From the NCBI GenBank assembly GCA_030583705.1, contig CP129471.1:1-50505 (forward strand): DNA of 50,505 nt, given 5' to 3'. Every line of letters starts with the position of its first letter. Within the stretch, counting starts at the first letter, position 1. Below, one piece after another: positions 30,232 to 40,528 of this stretch. A program made the translations under genes and the position numbers. This stretch comes from Patescibacteria group bacterium. Lineage in GTDB: Bacteria; Patescibacteriota; Patescibacteriia; Patescibacteriales; Patescibacteriaceae. The notes beneath the pieces are model-generated. The model made no database searches. It had not been told where the DNA came from and worked only from the letters and a program-made list of their open reading frames with translations.

Positions 30232-32507
30232 TTAGTCTAAGCAAACCACGTTACGCTCGTCTGCGCCAAATTCGCAAGCGGGATGGTACTGTTGTGCCTT
30301 TTGATCCTAAACGTATTGCCCGTGCTATCTGGCGAGCTATGCTGTCGGTTAGAGAAGGAGATGAGGTATTAGCGGAAAAAGTCGCTAGAGGGGTTTTAGA
30401 GAATCTTTTAATAATTAAAAAGAATTATAAGGGGAAAAGTTATATTCCAGAGGTAGAATTTATTCAGGACATAGTGGAAAAGGAATTAATTGACTCAGGT
30501 TTTGGAAAAACCGCTAAGGCTTATATATTGTATCGCCAAGAAAGAAGTCTTTTGCGTAAGAAGATTGGTTTTGTACCGGAAAAAGTTAGGGAACTAGCTA
30601 AAGAGAGTAAGAAGTATTTTAAGAACCCTTTAGCTGAATTTGTTTATTACAGAACCTATGCTCGTTGGATCGCTGAAGAAGGACGACGTGAAACCTGGGT
30701 GGAAACTGTTGATCGTTATTTTGAGTTTATGAGAGAAAATCTTGGGACAGCCTTAACTAAGACCGAATATGAAGAGCTTAGACAGGCGGTTTTAGAGCAA
30801 AGGATTATGCCTTCTATGCGTCTATTGCAATTTGCCGGACCCGCCGCTCGTAGAACCAATGTCTGTGCGTATAACTGTTCTTTTATTGCACCATCTTGTC
30901 TTAGGGATTTTGCCGAAATTATGTATGTCTGTATGTGTGGTACAGGGGTGGGTTTTTCTGTTGAAAGTGAGAATGTTGAAAAACTACCACAAATTAAAAA
31001 ACAAACACCTCAAAAGCCCGAGACTCATGTAGTGGCAGATAGTAAGGAAGGTTGGGCAGATGCCTTGTCTTTGGGTCTTGAGGCTTGGTTTGCCGGACGT
31101 GATCTGGTTTTTGATTACTCTCAAGTTCGTCCTGCCGGTTCTCGCCTTAAAACCATGGGTGGCAAGAGCTCTGGCCCGGCTCCGCTTAAATCTTTACTTG
31201 ATTTTACCAGAGAAAGAGTTTTTCGTAAGCAAGGTAGGCGCTTGGGTACTTTGGATGTGCATGACATTATTTGTAAGATAGGAGAATGTGTGGTAGCCGG
31301 AGGCGTTAGAAGGAGTGCCACTATTTCTTTGTCTGATCTGGATGATGAAGCCTTAAGAGACGCTAAAAAAGGACAGTTTTATTACAATGAACCACAGAGA
31401 ATGTTAGCTAATAATTCCGCGGTCTATAACCAAAAACCTGAAGCTACGGAGTTTCTTGAGGAATGGTTGGCCTTAGCTAAAAGTGGTAGTGGCGAAAGAG
31501 GTATTTTTAATCGCGGGGGTTTAAAAGAAACCCTACCTAAAAGGCGCTTAGATAAGTATAAGGACAATAATTTTCCTGCTTGGGGAACTAATCCTTGCGG
31601 AGAGATTATTTTACGCTCTAAACAGTTTTGTAATTTAAGCGAGGTGGTAGCTAGAGCTGAGGATAATGAAGAAAGCCTTTTGGAAAAAGTAAGGTTGTCT
31701 ACTATTTTAGGTACCTACCAAGCGAGTCTAACCTATTTTCCCTATTTGTCTACTGAGTGGAAGAAGAATTGTGAACAAGAAGCACTTTTAGGAGTTTCCA
31801 TTACCGGACAATGGGATTGTCGGGCAGTACGAGATGAAGAGGTTTTAAAGAAAATGAAAAAGTTGGCGATTTTAACCAATAAGAAATATGCTAAAAGATT
31901 TGGTGTTAAAGAGTCTACTTGTATTACTTGTGTTAAACCATCCGGTACGGTTTCGCAAGTAGTGGACTGCTCTTCTGGTATGCACCCCAGACACGCCCCT
32001 TATTATATTCGTCGGGTAAGAATTTCTGCTACGGATGCTTTATTTCATATGTTAAAGGATCAGGGAGTGCCTTATCTACCAGAAGTTGGACAAACTGAAG
32101 AAGAAGCTACTACTTTTGTTTTAGAGTTTCCGGTTAAAGCACCAAGTGGGGCAATCTTTAAAGATGACATTGGAGCGCTTGAACAATTAGAGCATTGGAA
32201 GAAAGTTAAAAAGGCTTTTACTGAACATAATCCTTCAGTAACTATTTCAGTGGGCGAAGACGAGTGGATCGCGGTGGCGGACTGGGTTTACAAAAACTGG
32301 GAAATTGTTGGTGGGTTGTCTTTTTTGCCTCGCTCCAATCATGTTTACGCCCTAGCTCCTTATGAGCCAATAGATAAAGAAACTTATGAGAATATGAAAC
32401 GTCGTCTTGGTGATTTAGATTTTTCTAAAATTATAACTTACGAAAAAGAAGATCAGACAGATATTAAAAAAGAGTTGGCTTGTGCCGGTGGTGCTTGTGA
32501 AATATAA
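30228..32507 (+). CDS. nrdJ: Adenosylcobalamin-dependent (class II) ribonucleotide reductase
   Basis: The 759-residue protein begins with an ATP-cone (IRKRDGTVVPFDPKRIARAI, about residues 15-100). The catalytic barrel has MRLLQFAGPAARRTNVCAYN, MCGTGVGFSVE, GGVRRSATISLSD, WGTNPCGEIILRSKQFCNLS and CVKPSGTVSQVVDCSSGMHP; the C-terminal tail has the redox cysteines C752 and C757 (ACAGGACEI). This is the B12-dependent class, which reduces ribonucleotides with or without oxygen. It overlaps the ECF S gene by 4 bp, and the adenosyltransferase that makes its cofactor is 58 bp downstream. Confidence 0.93.
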   Translation: MISLSKPRYARLRQIRKRDGTVVPFDPKRIARAIWRAMLSVREGDEVLAEKVARGVLENLLIIKKNYKGKSYIPEVEFIQDIVEKELIDSGFGKTAKAYILYRQERSLLRKKIGFVPEKVRELAKESKKYFKNPLAEFVYYRTYARWIAEEGRRETWVETVDRYFEFMRENLGTALTKTEYEELRQAVLEQRIMPSMRLLQFAGPAARRTNVCAYNCSFIAPSCLRDFAEIMYVCMCGTGVGFSVESENVEKLPQIKKQTPQKPETHVVADSKEGWADALSLGLEAWFAGRDLVFDYSQVRPAGSRLKTMGGKSSGPAPLKSLLDFTRERVFRKQGRRLGTLDVHDIICKIGECVVAGGVRRSATISLSDLDDEALRDAKKGQFYYNEPQRMLANNSAVYNQKPEATEFLEEWLALAKSGSGERGIFNRGGLKETLPKRRLDKYKDNNFPAWGTNPCGEIILRSKQFCNLSEVVARAEDNEESLLEKVRLSTILGTYQASLTYFPYLSTEWKKNCEQEALLGVSITGQWDCRAVRDEEVLKKMKKLAILTNKKYAKRFGVKESTCITCVKPSGTVSQVVDCSSGMHPRHAPYYIRRVRISATDALFHMLKDQGVPYLPEVGQTEEEATTFVLEFPVKAPSGAIFKDDIGALEQLEHWKKVKKAFTEHNPSVTISVGEDEWIAVADWVYKNWEIVGGLSFLPRSNHVYALAPYEPIDKETYENMKRRLGDLDFSKIITYEKEDQTDIKKELACAGGACEI

Positions 32508-32565
32508 ATTTTAATTACAGATAATTATTTTAGATAATTTTTGTATTATCTTTAGGTTATTAAAT

Positions 32566-33123
32566 ATGCTTTATACCGGCCGGGGAGATAAAGGTACGAG
32601 CACTCTTTATCTTAATAAAAAAAGATTACCAAAGGATCACGCAATCTTTGAAGCTTTAGGATCTTTAGATGAACTTAATTCTTATCTTGGCATCTTAGCT
32701 TTTTTACTGCGAGATAAGAAACTTTATTTTATAAAAAATCAACAAAAAGTTTTTTATGAAAAAGAAATTAAAAAAGTACAGAATAAGATTTTTTGTTTAC
32801 AAGCTGAGTTGGCCGGAGCTGATAAAAAAATCAAGAAAGAGGATATTAAAGATTTGGAATTAATAATTAATTATTGGGAAGAAGCTATGCCCAAAGCTAA
32901 ATCTTTTTTCTTACCAGGCGGCAGTGAGGTATCTGCTCATTTGGACTTTTGCCGGACTTTAGTACGCCGGGCCGAAAGAAGATTTTTAACTGTTTACCGA
33001 AAAAAGAAAAATCTTATAACCTATTCCATCCCCTATCTTAATCGTCTATCTAGCTTCTTATACGCTATGGCTAGGTATTTAAACTACCAGGAGGGATACA
33101 AGGAAGAAAAACCTACTTATTGA
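32566..33123 (+). CDS. ATP:cob(I)alamin adenosyltransferase, PduO type
   Basis: PduO motifs are clear: YTGRGDKGTSTLYL (ATP-binding N-terminus), FEALGSLDELNSYLGIL, SFFLPGGSEVSAHLDFCRTL, VRRAERRFL and LNRLSSFLYAMARYL. 185 residues fits. It transfers the adenosyl group from ATP to cob(I)alamin to make coenzyme B12, the cofactor of the NrdJ encoded just upstream. An A/T-rich 58-bp gap separates them; they may still be co-transcribed. Confidence 0.92.
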   Translation: MLYTGRGDKGTSTLYLNKKRLPKDHAIFEALGSLDELNSYLGILAFLLRDKKLYFIKNQQKVFYEKEIKKVQNKIFCLQAELAGADKKIKKEDIKDLELIINYWEEAMPKAKSFFLPGGSEVSAHLDFCRTLVRRAERRFLTVYRKKKNLITYSIPYLNRLSSFLYAMARYLNYQEGYKEEKPTY

Positions 33124-33181
33124 TTATATTTATTATTACCATCTTGTTTTTTTATTAATTGTTTATTATACTTTATTTACT

Positions 33182-33487
33182 ATGACAATCAAACAACCAT
33201 TACCAAAATCCGCTTATTTACGCAATGCCGATATTTACAAGATATTGGCTAATGCTAAGCGTTTGGAAATTTTGAACTTATTAAGAGAGCAAGAGTTATC
33301 TGTGGAACAGTTGGTTAAAACCCTTAAAGCAGCTAAGGCCAATGTTTCACAACATCTTTCTCTTTTGCGTCACGCTGGCCTCGTAACCGTTAGACGTAAC
33401 GGAGTTAATAGTTATTATAAGATCGTTGATCCGCGCATAGTGGAGCCTTGTCGGATTCTTCATAAACTTTCCCAGAAAAGAATTTAG
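33182..33487 (+). CDS. ArsR-family transcriptional regulator
   Basis: A 101-residue winged-helix protein: IYKILANAKRLEILNLLREQ, LSVEQLVKTLKAAKANVSQH (recognition helix) and LSLLRHAGLVTVRRNGVNSY with the wing. No clear metal-binding cysteine motif (the only cysteine is near the C-terminus), so it is probably not a classical metal sensor. It sits 19 bp upstream of the rhodanese gene, which it may control (inferred). Confidence 0.88.
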   Translation: MTIKQPLPKSAYLRNADIYKILANAKRLEILNLLREQELSVEQLVKTLKAAKANVSQHLSLLRHAGLVTVRRNGVNSYYKIVDPRIVEPCRILHKLSQKRI

Positions 33488-33506
33488 TTTTTATAAATTA
33501 GTTTTT

Positions 33507-34394
33507 ATGAACAAATACACTGTAATTTTATTTTATAAATTTATTAACATAGAAAACCCCCAAGCCTTGCGTGATGAACAAAAGGCTTTGTGTAAGGAGC
33601 TTGGTTTATTGGGTCGGGTTTTAGTGTCAGGTGAAGGAATTAACGGAACACTAGAAGGAGAAACTTTAGCTATTGAAAAATACCAAGAAGCTTTAAAGAA
33701 GAATTCTTTATTTAGTGATTTGGTTTTTAAAAGGAGTAAGGGTAATGGTCAGGCTTTTACTAAATTAGAAATAAAGGTTAGATCCGAAGCTGTTACGCTT
33801 GGTGCCGGTACTTTTAATATTGCCGAAGAAACCGCCCCGACTTTAACTGCTGAAGAGTTGGAAGCTATGTACCAAAAAGATGAAGACTTTATTGTGCTTG
33901 ATCTTCGTAATGATTTTGAAATAGAGGTTGGTCGTTTTGAAAAAACTTTTGATCCTGGTTTAAGAAACTTTAGAGACTTACCCAATAAACTTAAAGAGTT
34001 AAAAGAGGCTAAAGAACTTAAAGGTAAAAAAGTCGTAACCGTTTGTACCGGCGGTATTCGTTGCGAAAAAGCTACTTGCCTTTTAAAGCGTCATGGCTTT
34101 GATAACCTATATCAGCTAAAAGACGGTATTCATACTTACATGGAAAAATTTCCAACCTCTCATTTTAAAGGTTCTCTTTATGTTTTTGATAACCGCTTAA
34201 CCGATCCCCTAACCGACTCTTCTGAAAGAGAGATTATTGGGAGGTGTTCATACTGCTCTTCTTTAACTGAAAGTTTTTATAGCGACGATAATGTCCGTCC
34301 CTCAAGAAAAGTAATTTGTTGCGAAGAATGTTTTAACCAAAGGCGTGATGTTTTAAGAAGCTGCCGACCACCTGAAGAGGTTGTTAGAGAATAA
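33507..34394 (+). CDS. trhO: tRNA uridine(34) hydroxylase, TrhO/YceA rhodanese family
   Basis: An N-terminal ferredoxin-like domain (LCKELGLLGRVLVSGEGING) is followed by a rhodanese domain with the active-site loop VVTVCTGGIRCEKAT (cysteine in CTGGIR) and LKDGIHTYMEKF. The C-terminal zinc-type part is RCSYCSSLTESF ... VICCEECFNQR. This order and the CTGGIRCEKA signature define TrhO, which hydroxylates U34 of certain tRNAs. 295 residues. It probably forms an operon with the ArsR regulator. Confidence 0.9.
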   Translation: MNKYTVILFYKFINIENPQALRDEQKALCKELGLLGRVLVSGEGINGTLEGETLAIEKYQEALKKNSLFSDLVFKRSKGNGQAFTKLEIKVRSEAVTLGAGTFNIAEETAPTLTAEELEAMYQKDEDFIVLDLRNDFEIEVGRFEKTFDPGLRNFRDLPNKLKELKEAKELKGKKVVTVCTGGIRCEKATCLLKRHGFDNLYQLKDGIHTYMEKFPTSHFKGSLYVFDNRLTDPLTDSSEREIIGRCSYCSSLTESFYSDDNVRPSRKVICCEECFNQRRDVLRSCRPPEEVVRE

Positions 34395-34534
34395 ACAACC
34401 CATCCAATAGTCATATTCTTTCTAAGATGGTTTTTTATAACAAGTTTTTGCAATAAAATAAGAAAAGGAGTATAATATAAGATATTAAGTTTAAACAATA
34501 ATATAATTGTTTTAAATAGTTTTACTATAAAGAT

Positions 34535-35167
34535 ATGAAACATCGTCATTTTACCATGGTTCATAAAATAGTTCTGGGAGCTTTAGTGTTGGCTTTTGTG
34601 GTTTTGTTTATTATCCAAAAGGTTAATCAAGCACAGGACAGACAAGAGAGCATTAGAACAACACCTCTTGGGGCTGATGAACAAACTTGGTTTTCTTTTA
34701 TAGACAACCTATATTCCTTCTCAGCCTCTTATCCTGAAACATATAGATTAAATGAAGAGTATGTTTACGAAGCCTTAGGTGAAGACTTAGGCATCCCTGG
34801 CTTAGCCGTTATGATGCCTGAATTAACCGCCAAGCAGATAGGCTTAACCAGGGAGTCATATTTTGGTTTAGAGGTCTTACCCCTCTTTAACGGTTGTAGC
34901 GCCCTATACTTTGCTAGAGGTACACTTAAGGAAGAAACCATCACAGAGGGAGAAAGAGAATATTCGGTAGCTAGGGCAAGGTTTACAGAAAACGGACAAG
35001 TGCGTGAAGAAACGGTTTATAGCTTTCCTGGACAAATGTATTGTTATGGACTGCGGGGAGTGGCGGTTATCTCTTTACCTAATAAAGAAAATCCAAACGC
35101 AGAATTTGATCGCACCTACTTTGAGGAAATCTATTCTCGTTTGCGGCAGGAATTTAAGCCCCTCTAA
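34535..35167 (+). CDS. Membrane-anchored hypothetical protein, 210 residues
   Basis: An N-terminal helix (IVLGALVLAFVVLFIIQKV, residues 12-30) anchors an extracytoplasmic domain of about 175 residues with no recognised family. It contains FSFIDNLYSFSASYPETYRL, a common opening of small exported beta-rich domains in these bacteria, and two cysteines (NGCSALYF, QMYCYGLRG) that could pair. The stop lies 14 bp before tRNA-Arg. Function unknown. Confidence 0.65.
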   Translation: MKHRHFTMVHKIVLGALVLAFVVLFIIQKVNQAQDRQESIRTTPLGADEQTWFSFIDNLYSFSASYPETYRLNEEYVYEALGEDLGIPGLAVMMPELTAKQIGLTRESYFGLEVLPLFNGCSALYFARGTLKEETITEGEREYSVARARFTENGQVREETVYSFPGQMYCYGLRGVAVISLPNKENPNAEFDRTYFEEIYSRLRQEFKPL

Positions 35168-35181
35168 ATTAAACATTAAAC

Positions 35182-35253
35182 GCCTTCGTCGTTTAATGGA
35201 TAGGACATGAGTTTCCGGAACTCAAAATCTAGGTTCGATTCCTAGCGAGGGCA
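35182..35253 (+). tRNA. tRNA-Arg (anticodon CCG)
   Basis: A 72-nt cloverleaf. GCCTTCG pairs with CGAGGGC (one U:G), the anticodon stem-loop is TGAGT TTCCGGA ACTCA, and the T-arm is CTAGGTTCGATTCCTAG. The discriminator is A. CCA is not encoded. Confidence 0.94.
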
Positions 35254-35275
35254 CAAAATAGCTAATATTAAATAA

Positions 35276-35300
35276 AAAATAGTCTACTATTGACTATTTT
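35276..35300 (+). terminator. Terminator after tRNA-Arg(CCG)
   Basis: AAAATAGTC/GACTATTTT stem with a 7-nt loop and a T-run. Its 3' arm overlaps the -35 of the next promoter. Confidence 0.75.
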
Positions 35301-35318
35301 TGTTATATATGCTATAAT
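35290..35318 (+). promoter_or_regulatory. Promoter of the lipoprotein gene 35418-35867
   Basis: TTGACT (35290-35295), 17-bp spacer, TATAAT (35313-35318). The leader is about 90 nt, with CCC/GGG complementarity around 35357-35381, and ends in a good Shine-Dalgarno (AAGGAG). Confidence 0.85.
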
Positions 35319-35417
35319 TAAAGATATGGTTCTTTAAGAAACATTTGTGATTAAGCCCAAGATTCTGAACAATTCGGGGTTTTTGGTTTAATTAAAAACT
35401 AAAAGGAGAATTAAAAA

Positions 35418-35867
35418 ATGAGAAATATCATTTTCTTATTTATTATTATTGCTTTACCAATTTTGTCATCATGCGGAGTCAGCGATGCCGATCTTGATAG
35501 AGTTTCTAAGTCAAGTTGGGGACCCCACGGCTTCGTTGTTGAAAAAGAGGATATACTTTTTCCTCGTTACGAATTTACCGGAGCAGGGGTTGAAGTGTTA
35601 GAAAACATAAGATATGAGGATGGAAGTTTTGTTCCTCTATCAGACATAAATCATCCGGACCATGAAATTTTTTACCCACTTAAAGAAAAGCTTGGGTATA
35701 AATTTTATGAGCCTTATAGCTCAAGGGTCAAATTTAAAAACTTCTCTTTTAATACAAAAGAGTTTTTAAAAAACAATCCAGATGAAGCTCTTTGGGTTGG
35801 TGACGGAGGAGGAGATGGTCTAAGAATAGCCACTGTTTTAACGAATAGAGCTTATATAGAAAGGTGA
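35418..35867 (+). CDS. Predicted lipoprotein, unknown function
   Basis: The signal sequence IIFLFIIIALPILSSC ends in a lipobox (LSSC, C19) followed by G, the target of Lgt and LspA, both encoded in this window. The mature part (about 130 residues) is soluble, rich in aromatic and charged residues, and unassigned (HGFVVEKEDILFPRYEFTG, DEALWVGDGGGDGLRIATVL). It has its own strong promoter, Shine-Dalgarno and terminator, an unusually complete expression cassette here. Confidence 0.75.
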   Translation: MRNIIFLFIIIALPILSSCGVSDADLDRVSKSSWGPHGFVVEKEDILFPRYEFTGAGVEVLENIRYEDGSFVPLSDINHPDHEIFYPLKEKLGYKFYEPYSSRVKFKNFSFNTKEFLKNNPDEALWVGDGGGDGLRIATVLTNRAYIER

Positions 35868-35871
35868 TTTT

Positions 35872-35900
35872 AACCCGGTTGTTTATACACCGGGTTTTTT
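35872..35900 (+). terminator. Terminator after the lipoprotein gene
   Basis: AACCCGG/CCGGGTT stem with an 11-nt loop and a run of T. Confidence 0.85.
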
Positions 35901-35937
35901 ATTTTCCTTTATTTGGTTTTTTATATATAATATAGCT

Positions 35938-36729
35938 ATGTCTTTGTTTAGCTTTTTTATCTCTCCTTCTCCAGTGGCTTTTAACCTTGGCCCTTTGCTT
36001 GTTTATTGGTATGGCTTGGTTATGGTTTTGGCTATTGTTTTAGCTCTTCTTCTATCTTTACGTTTAGCTCGTCTTTATAATCTGTCTTCAGAAAAAGTTA
36101 TTGACATAGCTTTTTATCTGATTATTTTCGGTTTTATTGGGGCTCGTTTATATGAGGTTATTCTTGAGTGGCCTTATTACCTTACTTACCCTTCACAGAT
36201 CCCGCAAATTTGGCGTGGTGGTTTAGCTATTCATGGAGCTTTATTGGGAGGGCTATTGGGACTTTGGTTTTATTGCCGACGTTTTTCTTTAAATCTCTGG
36301 CAAACAATTTCTATTTTCTTACCAGGAGTTGCTTTAGGACAAGCTATTGGGAGATGGGGTAATTGGTTTAATCAAGAACTTTTCGGGTTACCGACAAACT
36401 CTTCTTGGGGTATTTTTATTAATCCAATAAATCGCCCTTTGGGTTATGAAGCTTTTGCTTTTTTTCATCCAACCTTTTTATATGAATCACTGGGTTGTTT
36501 ATTGCTAACCGGCCTTTTGGTTTTCTTGGTTTACAAAAAACATTCACCCTTAGTTGTTATTGCCTCATATTTAGCGGGTTATGGTCTTTTACGTTTCTTT
36601 TTGGAATTTATTAAAATAGATTATACCCCCATCTTATGGGGACTACGTTGGCCGCAGATTATAAGTTTAATGTTTATTTTGTTTTCTCTTTTGCTTTTTT
36701 ATAAGACTTATAAGGAAGAAAGATCTTAG
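35938..36729 (+). CDS. lgt: Phosphatidylglycerol:prolipoprotein diacylglyceryl transferase
   Basis: Seven membrane helices and the Lgt signatures: WYGLVMVLAIVLALLLSLRL, IWRGGLAIHGALLGGLLGLW (the H-G-A-L/GG motif), GVALGQAIGRWGNWFNQELF (GRxGNxxNxE signature), and a C-terminal LRFFLEFIKID. It attaches diacylglycerol to the lipobox cysteine, the step before LspA. 263 residues is normal. The lipoprotein gene just upstream has its own terminator, so lgt is transcribed separately. Confidence 0.93.
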   Translation: MSLFSFFISPSPVAFNLGPLLVYWYGLVMVLAIVLALLLSLRLARLYNLSSEKVIDIAFYLIIFGFIGARLYEVILEWPYYLTYPSQIPQIWRGGLAIHGALLGGLLGLWFYCRRFSLNLWQTISIFLPGVALGQAIGRWGNWFNQELFGLPTNSSWGIFINPINRPLGYEAFAFFHPTFLYESLGCLLLTGLLVFLVYKKHSPLVVIASYLAGYGLLRFFLEFIKIDYTPILWGLRWPQIISLMFILFSLLLFYKTYKEERS

Positions 36730-36793
36730 GTGGTTGGTGGTTTTTATACCTTAAGTTATCTATTTTTTCCTATTTTTAATAATCACTTGATAC

Positions 36794-36856
36794 TTGACAA
36801 GCCCTCTCTTCTTGTCTAAGATAAGGTAGTTAGCACTCTAATACCTAGATTGCTAA
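36794..36856 (+). promoter_or_regulatory. groES-groEL promoter with CIRCE operator (HrcA site)
   Basis: TTGACA (36794-36799), 17-bp spacer, TAAGAT (36817-36822). It is followed by TTAGCACTC-N9-GATTGCTAA (36830-36856), which differs from the CIRCE consensus (GAGTGCTAA) at one position of the second arm. The operator sits at the transcription start, so HrcA repression is expected. The rest of the leader (36857-36947) shows no further element. hrcA is not in this window. Confidence 0.9.
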
Positions 36857-36947
36857 AGTTTAAAAGATAAGATATAAGAGCAGACATTCAGGCTTTGTGT
36901 TTTATCTTTTTTAGTTTGTTTTAATTATTATTATTAATTTTAAATAT

Positions 36948-37238
36948 ATGAATTTAAAACCTTTATCTGATTACTTAATCATTAAGCCGGCTGATGAAGA
37001 AAGCGTTACCGCTTCCGGCATTGTCTTACCGGATACGACAGACAAAGAAAAGCCCGAACGTGGTGAGGTGGTAGCTATGGGTGTTGGTAAGAGACAAGAC
37101 AATGGAGACTTGGCTCCCATGAGTGTTAAAGTCGGAGATGTTGTAATGTTTAAAAAGTATGCACCTGATGAAATTAAAGTTGATGGACAAGAATATTTAG
37201 TTATCCGAGAATCGGATGTTATGTTAATTGTTGAATAA
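36948..37238 (+). CDS. groES: Co-chaperonin GroES
   Basis: A 96-residue GroES: LKPLSDYLIIKPADEE, a mobile loop SGIVLPDTTDKEKPERGEVV, GDVVMFKKYAPDEIKVDGQE and YLVIRESDVMLIVE. It forms the heptameric lid on GroEL in the cytoplasm. First gene of the groES-groEL operon, 61 bp before groEL, controlled by the CIRCE promoter. Confidence 0.96.
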   Translation: MNLKPLSDYLIIKPADEESVTASGIVLPDTTDKEKPERGEVVAMGVGKRQDNGDLAPMSVKVGDVVMFKKYAPDEIKVDGQEYLVIRESDVMLIVE

Positions 37239-37245
37239 TTCTTAA

Positions 37246-38949
<1,704 letters not shown>

Positions 38950-38988
38950 TAGTTATAATACCTTAAAAGGTTTAATTGTTTAATTTTT

Positions 38989-39020
38989 AACAGGTTTGGG
39001 TCTTATCCTAAACCTGTTTT
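38989..39020 (+). terminator. Terminator after groEL
   Basis: AACAGGTTT/AAACCTGTT stem with inner GG/CC pairs, followed by TT and a T-rich stretch. Confidence 0.75.
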
Positions 39021-39126
39021 GTTTGCAGTTTTTTAATCTCTTATGGTATAATAAGAATAAGTTAGATTCTCAAATTAATTAAGTTAATTTTGATACTAAG
39101 GTTATTAATTTAAATTTTCAATTTTT

Positions 39127-40509
39127 ATGCGTTTAAAGATTTTAGCCTTTTCTCTTATTCTGGTTTTTGTTGCTACCGCCGGTTTGGGTTGCAAAACCCT
39201 TTCTCGGGAAGTTAAGGATAGCATGCAACCAGTAGTCCTTAATTACTGGAGAGTTTGGGAGGGACCGGATGATTTTGCTGAACTTATCGGTCGTTATAAT
39301 GCCCAGCATCCTTATGTAACTATCAATTACCGTAAGCTTACCTATGAAGAGTATGAAAACGCTCTAGTGGATGCTTTGGCAGAGGATCGTGGTCCGGATA
39401 TTTTTTCCATTCAAAATACTTGGGTTAAAAAATATCAGACCAAAATTGCTCCTATGCCGGAAACCATTACCATGGTTTATCCCATAGAAAAAGGAACTAT
39501 TAAAAAAGAAGTAATACCAGAGCTTAGAACCACCAGGAGTATTAGTGCGGCCGATGTTCGTAATGCTTTTATTGATACTGTTTATCAAGACGTGGTAATT
39601 AGTGCTGAAGGTAAACAGTTCATCTATGGCCTACCTTTATCGGTAGATACTATGGTGATGTTTTTTAATAAAGATCTTTTAAATAATGCTGGTATTGCTG
39701 AACTACCCCCTTATTGGAATAGAGATTTTCAGGAGGCCATTAAAAAACTAACCAGACAAGATGCTAGGGGAGAAATACTGCAAGCCGGAGTAGCTTTAGG
39801 TGGTGGAGATAGTATTGAAAGATCGGTGGATATTTTAGCTACTTTAATGATGCAAAATGGTGCTGTTATGATGGAAAATAATTCAGTTATGTTTAACCAG
39901 GTGCCAAATATTTTTAGAGAAAGAGGTTATAACCCAGGCATGGAAGCTGTTCGTTTTTATACTGATTTTGCTAATCCAGCTAAAGAAGTTTATTCCTGGA
40001 ATGATGATTTGGAAAATTCCTTACAGCAATTTATTAATGGCAGATTGGCTATCTTTTTTGGTTATGCCTATAACCTCCCGGTTATTAAAGCACAGGCTCC
40101 AAGGCTTAACTTAGGAATTCAGAAATTCCCGCAAATTGAGGGAGCTTCTGTTGAGGTTAACAGTGCTAATTATTGGGTGGAGACTGTCTCGGCTAAGAGT
40201 CGTCATAAGAACGAAGCTTGGAATTTTGTACAATTTATGACTACTCAGCCGGATAATGCTAAGATATTTTTGGAAAGAACTAAAAAACCCACCGCTCTAA
40301 GGACTTTAATTCCCGGACAACTTGAAGATGATGATTTGAAGGTTTTTGCCAGTCAGCTTTTAACCGCTAAGAGTTGGTATAGAGGAAGAGATGTAATTTC
40401 GGCCGAAAGAGCTTTGCATGAAATGATAGAGGCAGTGGTTATGAATCCAGATAATTTAGTGGAAGCGGTTAATTTATCTGCTTCACGTATCCAACAAACC
40501 ATTTATTAG
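39127..40509 (+). CDS. ABC-type extracellular solute-binding lipoprotein (sugar-type)
   Basis: The signal peptide ends in a lipobox (TAGLGC, C22). The mature protein has the family 1 solute-binding pattern: VVLNYWRVWEGPDDFAELIG, PDIFSIQNTWV, GLPLSVDTMVMFFNKDLLNN, AIFFGYAYNLPVI and a C-terminal KNEAWNFVQFMTT. Such proteins capture oligosaccharides or similar substrates at the cell surface for an ABC importer. No permease or ATPase genes lie nearby, so its transporter is encoded elsewhere or it acts alone. 460 residues. Confidence 0.87.
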   Translation: MRLKILAFSLILVFVATAGLGCKTLSREVKDSMQPVVLNYWRVWEGPDDFAELIGRYNAQHPYVTINYRKLTYEEYENALVDALAEDRGPDIFSIQNTWVKKYQTKIAPMPETITMVYPIEKGTIKKEVIPELRTTRSISAADVRNAFIDTVYQDVVISAEGKQFIYGLPLSVDTMVMFFNKDLLNNAGIAELPPYWNRDFQEAIKKLTRQDARGEILQAGVALGGGDSIERSVDILATLMMQNGAVMMENNSVMFNQVPNIFRERGYNPGMEAVRFYTDFANPAKEVYSWNDDLENSLQQFINGRLAIFFGYAYNLPVIKAQAPRLNLGIQKFPQIEGASVEVNSANYWVETVSAKSRHKNEAWNFVQFMTTQPDNAKIFLERTKKPTALRTLIPGQLEDDDLKVFASQLLTAKSWYRGRDVISAERALHEMIEAVVMNPDNLVEAVNLSASRIQQTIY

Positions 40510-40528
40510 TTTTTCTTTAATTCTTTAT

